Source: an uncultured Collinsella sp. (GTDB lineage Bacteria; Actinomycetota; Coriobacteriia; Coriobacteriales; Coriobacteriaceae). Taken from it: a stretch of DNA of 64,000 bases. The stretch spans positions 105,638-169,637 of the forward strand of contig UQHS01000002.1 of the NCBI GenBank assembly GCA_900540845.1, given 5' to 3'. Below, in pieces: positions 61,501-64,000 of this stretch (within the stretch, counting starts at the first letter, position 1; every line of letters begins with the position of its first letter). The position numbers and the translations under genes were made by a program. A model generated the notes under the pieces. It saw nothing but the letters and a program-made list of their open reading frames with translations. It searched no databases and had not been told where the DNA came from.

Positions 61501-63411
61501 CTTAACCTGATCGGGCAGCTTGGGGCTGCGACCCACCAGGGCGACGGCGTCAACGGATGCGGGGGCCTGCGCCTTGAGTACGACAACGGGACACGTGACC
61601 TTCTGCGCCGGCGCATTCTCGAGATAGACCTCACCCGTGGCGTCAAACTTGCCCTCGGCGGCATACTGGCTCGGAAGAATCTCGTTCCAGCTCACCCACT
61701 TCGATTCGACAACACCATCGGTGTACAGGACCTTGGCCTGCTGCGGCAGTTGCGGCCGCACCCCCACGAGGGTCTTAACCGCGTCCGAGACGACGACGCG
61801 ATCGATGCCGACAATGACGAGTTTCATCTGAACGGAAATGTCTGTATTTTGGATCACACCGCTGATGAGGTGCTCTCCCGCCTGGGTGAAGTCGATCGCA
61901 TCGAGCTGACCACGATTCCAATCGACCTCGTAGAACCGCGTCTGCCATTCGGAGAGCTTGAACTCCTCATTGGTCGTCGGAGAGATTGGCGAAGCCCCCA
62001 CTGTCAAGCGCTTCTCGATAACGGGGTTGAGTACCGTGTCGCGCACAATGAGCTTGAGTGTCACCTCGTTACCGTACCTCTTGAGCCTGCCCTTGACCTC
62101 GTAGGTGCCGGCCGTATCGTACAGCGCGTCGTCAATGGGATCCCAGATAACGGGGACGCTGCCGTGCGTCCCATCGGCGAAAGTAACGCCTGCCCAGTGC
62201 TGGCTATGTTCATAGTCCAGCGGGTTGCCAACAAGCGCATGATCCTCGAACGTCGAGTTTATCGAAACGACCTCTTCAACCTTCACCTTGAGCTGAACCG
62301 ACAGCTTAGATTGCGGAATCGATCCCTTCACGTACACCACGCCCGCATGGGCGAAGGCGTCGGCATCGGGCATCGCCCAGGAAACAGGAACACTCCAGTC
62401 TGAACCATTTGAGAATTCGATATTGACGCTCTCGGGCATCTTGGGAACCTGACCTGCCGGCACGGCCACGCTCTCCGTCCACCCTTGCGAGCGCGGAACG
62501 GCCACGACGACCTTGGCCACGACGGGATAGTTGCCGTAGCGCTCAATAACGCCGTGAACGGTGAGCTCCCCAGCGTCCTCGTCGCCGTCGTACAGCTCGC
62601 GAGGGATCGCGTCCCATGTCACATCGAGCCACTGCTGCTCGCCGTTCGCCATGGTCGCCTCGACGCCGCCGAGATGGATCTCGCGGGAGGGGTCGGCGTA
62701 CTCTGTCGTATAGACGGTGGTCACGATCGGCCTGATCGAGGAGATGCTCTCCTGGGAGTCCTCGGCAGAGCGTTCGGCAACATCGACGGTGAAGGTAACT
62801 AACTGGCCCTTCACGTTCGTTTCAAAATAATGGCAGCCGGCGTGAACGGACTTGGCGACGCCGTCGACAACCTCGATGGTCGGAACGCTCGTGTCCCACG
62901 TCTGATGCGTCCAGGTAACGGGGACTGCCTCCATGAAGTCGTCCCGGTAGCGCAGGCGCAGCTCACGCGGCAACTCAACATCGACGGTCTCGCCCGGGTC
63001 GACCCAACGGCTCGCGTACGTGTTGGTTTCGATGTGGAACTCGTTTGTCTGGGGTAGCTCGATACCGCCAGTGTCCGGGTCGAGGGAAACCTCCCCGCTC
63101 GCAGACAGATCAGCCGTTGTGTCGAAATCGGGGGAAGGGATTTCCACAGGCACGACGGCAGGCTGCTCAAATCTGTCCGTGGCCTCGGCGACTCCTTCCG
63201 CTGTCCCCGCGTCCTCCGCGGGCGAAGACTCCGCCGAAGCCCCACCCAAAGCTTCCACGCCGTCGGCGGCTTGCGGTGCGAAAGCACCTTTGCTTGCAGA
63301 AGCGGGCTCTATCCCTAACGATTCTGCCACCGCGGCAGTTGGAACACTTCCCGTTACCAGCGCGACCGCCAGTCCCGCGGTCACCGCAGCGTGAACGTGC
63401 TTCCTACCCAT
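58501..63411 (-). CDS. LPxTG-anchored surface protein with Ig-like repeats
   Basis: A 1636-residue cell-wall protein. The signal peptide (about 1-30) is MGRKHVHAAVTAGLAVALVTG. About 16 beta-sandwich repeats of 75-95 residues fill residues 150-1440; each has a W-D/E strand and a G-x-V/F-x-V-x-G turn (VTWDAIPRELYD, VIWDPIDDALYD, VKWDPFPQELLD), like bacterial Ig group 4. A Big_2-like domain follows (about 1440-1528, VAWTSSDAAVVTVDANG), then a Pro/Glu/Asp wall-spanning tract. The sorting signal is LPMTG (about 1603), a membrane helix and RIGRRK. The start ATG 63409-63411 follows GGGAGG. A role in adhesion or a surface layer is inferred. No sortase gene is in the window. Confidence 0.9.
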   Translation of the reverse strand: MGRKHVHAAVTAGLAVALVTGSVPTAAVAESLGIEPASASKGAFAPQAADGVEALGGASAESSPAEDAGTAEGVAEATDRFEQPAVVPVEIPSPDFDTTADLSASGEVSLDPDTGGIELPQTNEFHIETNTYASRWVDPGETVDVELPRELRLRYRDDFMEAVPVTWTHQTWDTSVPTIEVVDGVAKSVHAGCHYFETNVKGQLVTFTVDVAERSAEDSQESISSIRPIVTTVYTTEYADPSREIHLGGVEATMANGEQQWLDVTWDAIPRELYDGDEDAGELTVHGVIERYGNYPVVAKVVVAVPRSQGWTESVAVPAGQVPKMPESVNIEFSNGSDWSVPVSWAMPDADAFAHAGVVYVKGSIPQSKLSVQLKVKVEEVVSINSTFEDHALVGNPLDYEHSQHWAGVTFADGTHGSVPVIWDPIDDALYDTAGTYEVKGRLKRYGNEVTLKLIVRDTVLNPVIEKRLTVGASPISPTTNEEFKLSEWQTRFYEVDWNRGQLDAIDFTQAGEHLISGVIQNTDISVQMKLVIVGIDRVVVSDAVKTLVGVRPQLPQQAKVLYTDGVVESKWVSWNEILPSQYAAEGKFDATGEVYLENAPAQKVTCPVVVLKAQAPASVDAVALVGRSPKLPDQVKVTMWDGTVVYAKTQWENADPQDFGKPGTFDVHGYLLGSNIEIVAHVQAMGLKSDLVTEIGYYPGAPAEIKNYNTSLVLENGDQVYIESVKWDPFPQELLDGVAGTYEVGGTIAESTVRVRALVTTGALTEVWPPQVVVVPAGGELVLPTTLSGMLESGQAAAELPVTWDEYDKNPQADMTVTGHIAGYDEPVDVKVRVVHDPKFEFMPVYTKRGHDASAHLPMEGRVRVELEDGWTEGDKSCKVTWDTSAVDWSKSGTISGVAHATQIGYAEDVPVTVAYEVLDEINVVEGLEVWTEPGVEPELSNVVIELTPDHSLYPWVEWEDVDPSLYSKAGSTFKVKGHIRDLGFDVEATVHVAEVTRIDVSEYVSTSSGVYPSLPFEVPIHWSDGSITMGHANWDRISASVYTGDAGKTTTVYGAIRSSFGELRHQLSCKVVIVAPTAAFDNGELKVATQEGVRPMLPSRVAARMSDDTVSYAAIVWDPVPAEKYAEPGTFEATGRIEGYAASSVRMLRVGNSEINVAPDGTVTATVTVRAKSDKPVYNQPEAYVVNVVAGSDLNHVLPEMIALFDSATGIPQGMGGATACAVTWDLSGVDTGVPGSYRVTGAIDGVEGIEAAAYVNVTPKPRSVKSVKPLELTVTEGVSPEEVDAQLLRKVAVFYDDGTTGVVDVEAWDMTPITADSLDSEGDIELSGRLVGSKVAARAVVHVVANPAEVPVEVAPLEVIEVREGSKLSALIKKLPARVAVVMKDGSKKNFDVTWDAPHVLGKEGSEQVVSGMTSCGLKAELKVVVTGRVPVQSITVWGEGVADGRVILKKGDTLKLNFSVEPEGASSSVAWTSSDAAVVTVDANGVLLAQGAGEVVVTVSSAVNPEVKTEVKVVVEGDSEPQPDPEPEPKPDPDPEPTPGPEPEPEPTPDPNPTPDPEPNPDPAPEPTPDPNPDPAPKPEPEPEGSESNANAATAKPHLPMTGDPAVIAAAVGSTGLAALAAAFIDRIGRRK

Positions 63412-63525
63412 GCCTACCTCCCGAATGCACCATGTACGAACAACACAGCTGCCCAATGCATGTCACGCCATCAACAACCCACTGATTTAATGTGTTATCA
63501 ATCTGGCAACATCTGTGGTGCAATC

Positions 63526-63565
63526 AGTATATGCCCTATAAGGGGGTGTTTGTTACTCAACAAAC
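63526..63565 (-). promoter_or_regulatory. Candidate promoter with palindrome for the surface protein
   Basis: Minus-strand TATACT at 63531-63526 with a weak -35. Alternatively, TTGTTG with 17-nt spacing to TATAGG. A perfect 7-bp palindrome GTTTGTT-N4-AACAAAC (63548-63565) overlaps the -35 region and could be an operator. The rest of the 63412-63700 gap has no recognisable gene. Confidence 0.4.
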
Positions 63566-63700
63566 ACGAGCGGTATGCTAAGGCGTTTTAGCGTGACTGG
63601 GCGCAAGAGATGGGTGAAGAACACTACGAAACGCCCGTCGCCTGCGCTCATCCTCCAGACCCAATGGCACAGCGCTGAAGTTACGACATCTTGCCACTGG

Positions 63701-63764
63701 CAATCAAAAGCCCCGTGCATCCGCTGGCGGAACGCTGAATGTCGGGCTGCGAATGCACGGGGCT
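63701..63764 (-). terminator. Terminator of the rfbB gene
   Basis: A 12-bp stem AGCCCCGTGCAT (63709-63720) with its complement (63753-63764), and a longer loop with extra CGC/GCG pairs. On the minus strand it is followed by TTTGATTG. It lies 36 nt after the rfbB stop. Confidence 0.75.
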
Positions 63765-63800
63765 TACCGTTGCGATCTGCACGAGAGGGTTGCGGGCAGG

Positions 63801-64000
63801 TTACTGCCCCTGCGCCCTGTAGCGCGCCTCGGTGGCCTCCTTGGCGGGGCGCCACCAGGCCTCGTTGTCGCGGTACCAGCGGATCGTCTCCGCGAGGCCG
63901 GCGGCGAAGTCGGTGCGCCTCGGCTCCCAGCCGAGCTCGCGGCGGAGCTTGGCCGCGTCGATGGCGTAGCGGCGGTCGTGGCCGGGGCGGTCGCGCACCC
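63801..64000 (-). CDS. rfbB: dTDP-glucose 4,6-dehydratase, C-terminal part (5' end outside window)
   Basis: The last 66 residues of an extended short-chain dehydrogenase for dTDP-rhamnose synthesis. The signature VRDRPGHDRRYAID followed by KLRRELGWEP and the LAETIRWYRDNEAWW tail is characteristic of RfbB/RmlB. The gene continues beyond the window on the minus strand. It suggests a cell-envelope sugar cluster next to the surface protein. Confidence 0.9.
   Translation of the reverse strand, partial: VRDRPGHDRRYAIDAAKLRRELGWEPRRTDFAAGLAETIRWYRDNEAWWRPAKEATEARYRAQGQ

Noticed and set aside
58396..62403. Two long plus-strand frames (647 and 615 codons) opposite the surface protein gene
   Set aside because: Arg/His/Leu-rich composition with no domain pattern, typical of antisense frames in GC-rich DNA; the minus frame has signal peptide, repeats and LPxTG.

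Overview
The window is a high-GC, gene-dense bacterial chromosome segment. It looks like a Coriobacteriia (Collinsella-type) actinobacterium. This is an inference from GC content, gene order (rnj-ftsK-rimO-pgsA; the rod-shape genes followed by a radical SAM pair, rplU-rpmA-obg-nadD-yqeK-rsfS; rpsP-KH-rimM-trmD-lepB), an LPxTG-anchored surface protein and the protein sequences themselves. No rRNA, CRISPR array or prophage is visible.

Layout. 1-8.2 kb (minus): an RNA-decay, chromosome-segregation and lipid group, rnj, ftsK, a RodZ-like HTH membrane protein, yajQ, rimO and pgsA (cut by the window edge). 8.5-12.3 kb: pyruvate phosphate dikinase with its regulatory kinase/phosphotransferase. 12.4-18.1 kb: glyQS behind a ribosome/tRNA-maturation operon (rpsP, KH protein, rimM, trmD, lepB). 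18.3-20.6 kb: dinB on the plus strand, then a REP-associated transposase bracketed by inverted REP-like palindromes. 20.6-34.4 kb: a long minus-strand series, mreB-mreC-mreD-PBP2-rodA (rod-shape elongasome), a membrane protein of unknown role, a radical SAM pair, rplU-rpmA, obg-nadD-yqeK-rsfS. 34.5-40.5 kb: a TPR membrane protein, a cyclophilin, a zinc-ribbon membrane protein and a P-type ATPase, followed by tRNA-Arg(CCG).

40.9-49.7 kb (plus): eight tightly packed genes encode the whole shikimate pathway plus the prephenate branches to phenylalanine and tyrosine: aroF, tyrA, aroB, aroA, aroC, pheA, a fused aroE-aroK, aroQ. Only seven enzyme steps lead to chorismate, and two of them (shikimate dehydrogenase and kinase) sit on one polypeptide. 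50.1-52.9 kb: pnp and rpsO. 53.1-57.5 kb is accessory: a Phd/ParE toxin-antitoxin pair, an EamA-type transporter with an extra cytoplasmic C-terminal domain, and an AT-rich island. The island carries a RelE/HigB-like toxin followed by an HTH antitoxin that appears fused to a SecB-like chaperone domain, then gene debris. 57.5-64 kb: an HD-domain hydrolase, a 1636-residue LPxTG surface protein built from about 16 Ig-like repeats, and the 3' end of dTDP-glucose dehydratase (rfbB).

The strongest candidate for something undescribed is the two-gene module at 55.6-57.0 kb, read as a toxin-antitoxin-chaperone system with antitoxin and chaperone joined in one protein. Next are the transposase/REP unit, the AroE-AroK fusion and a 23-bp perfect inverted repeat flanking the aro terminator. 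All functional calls rest on reading motifs by eye; no database search was run.
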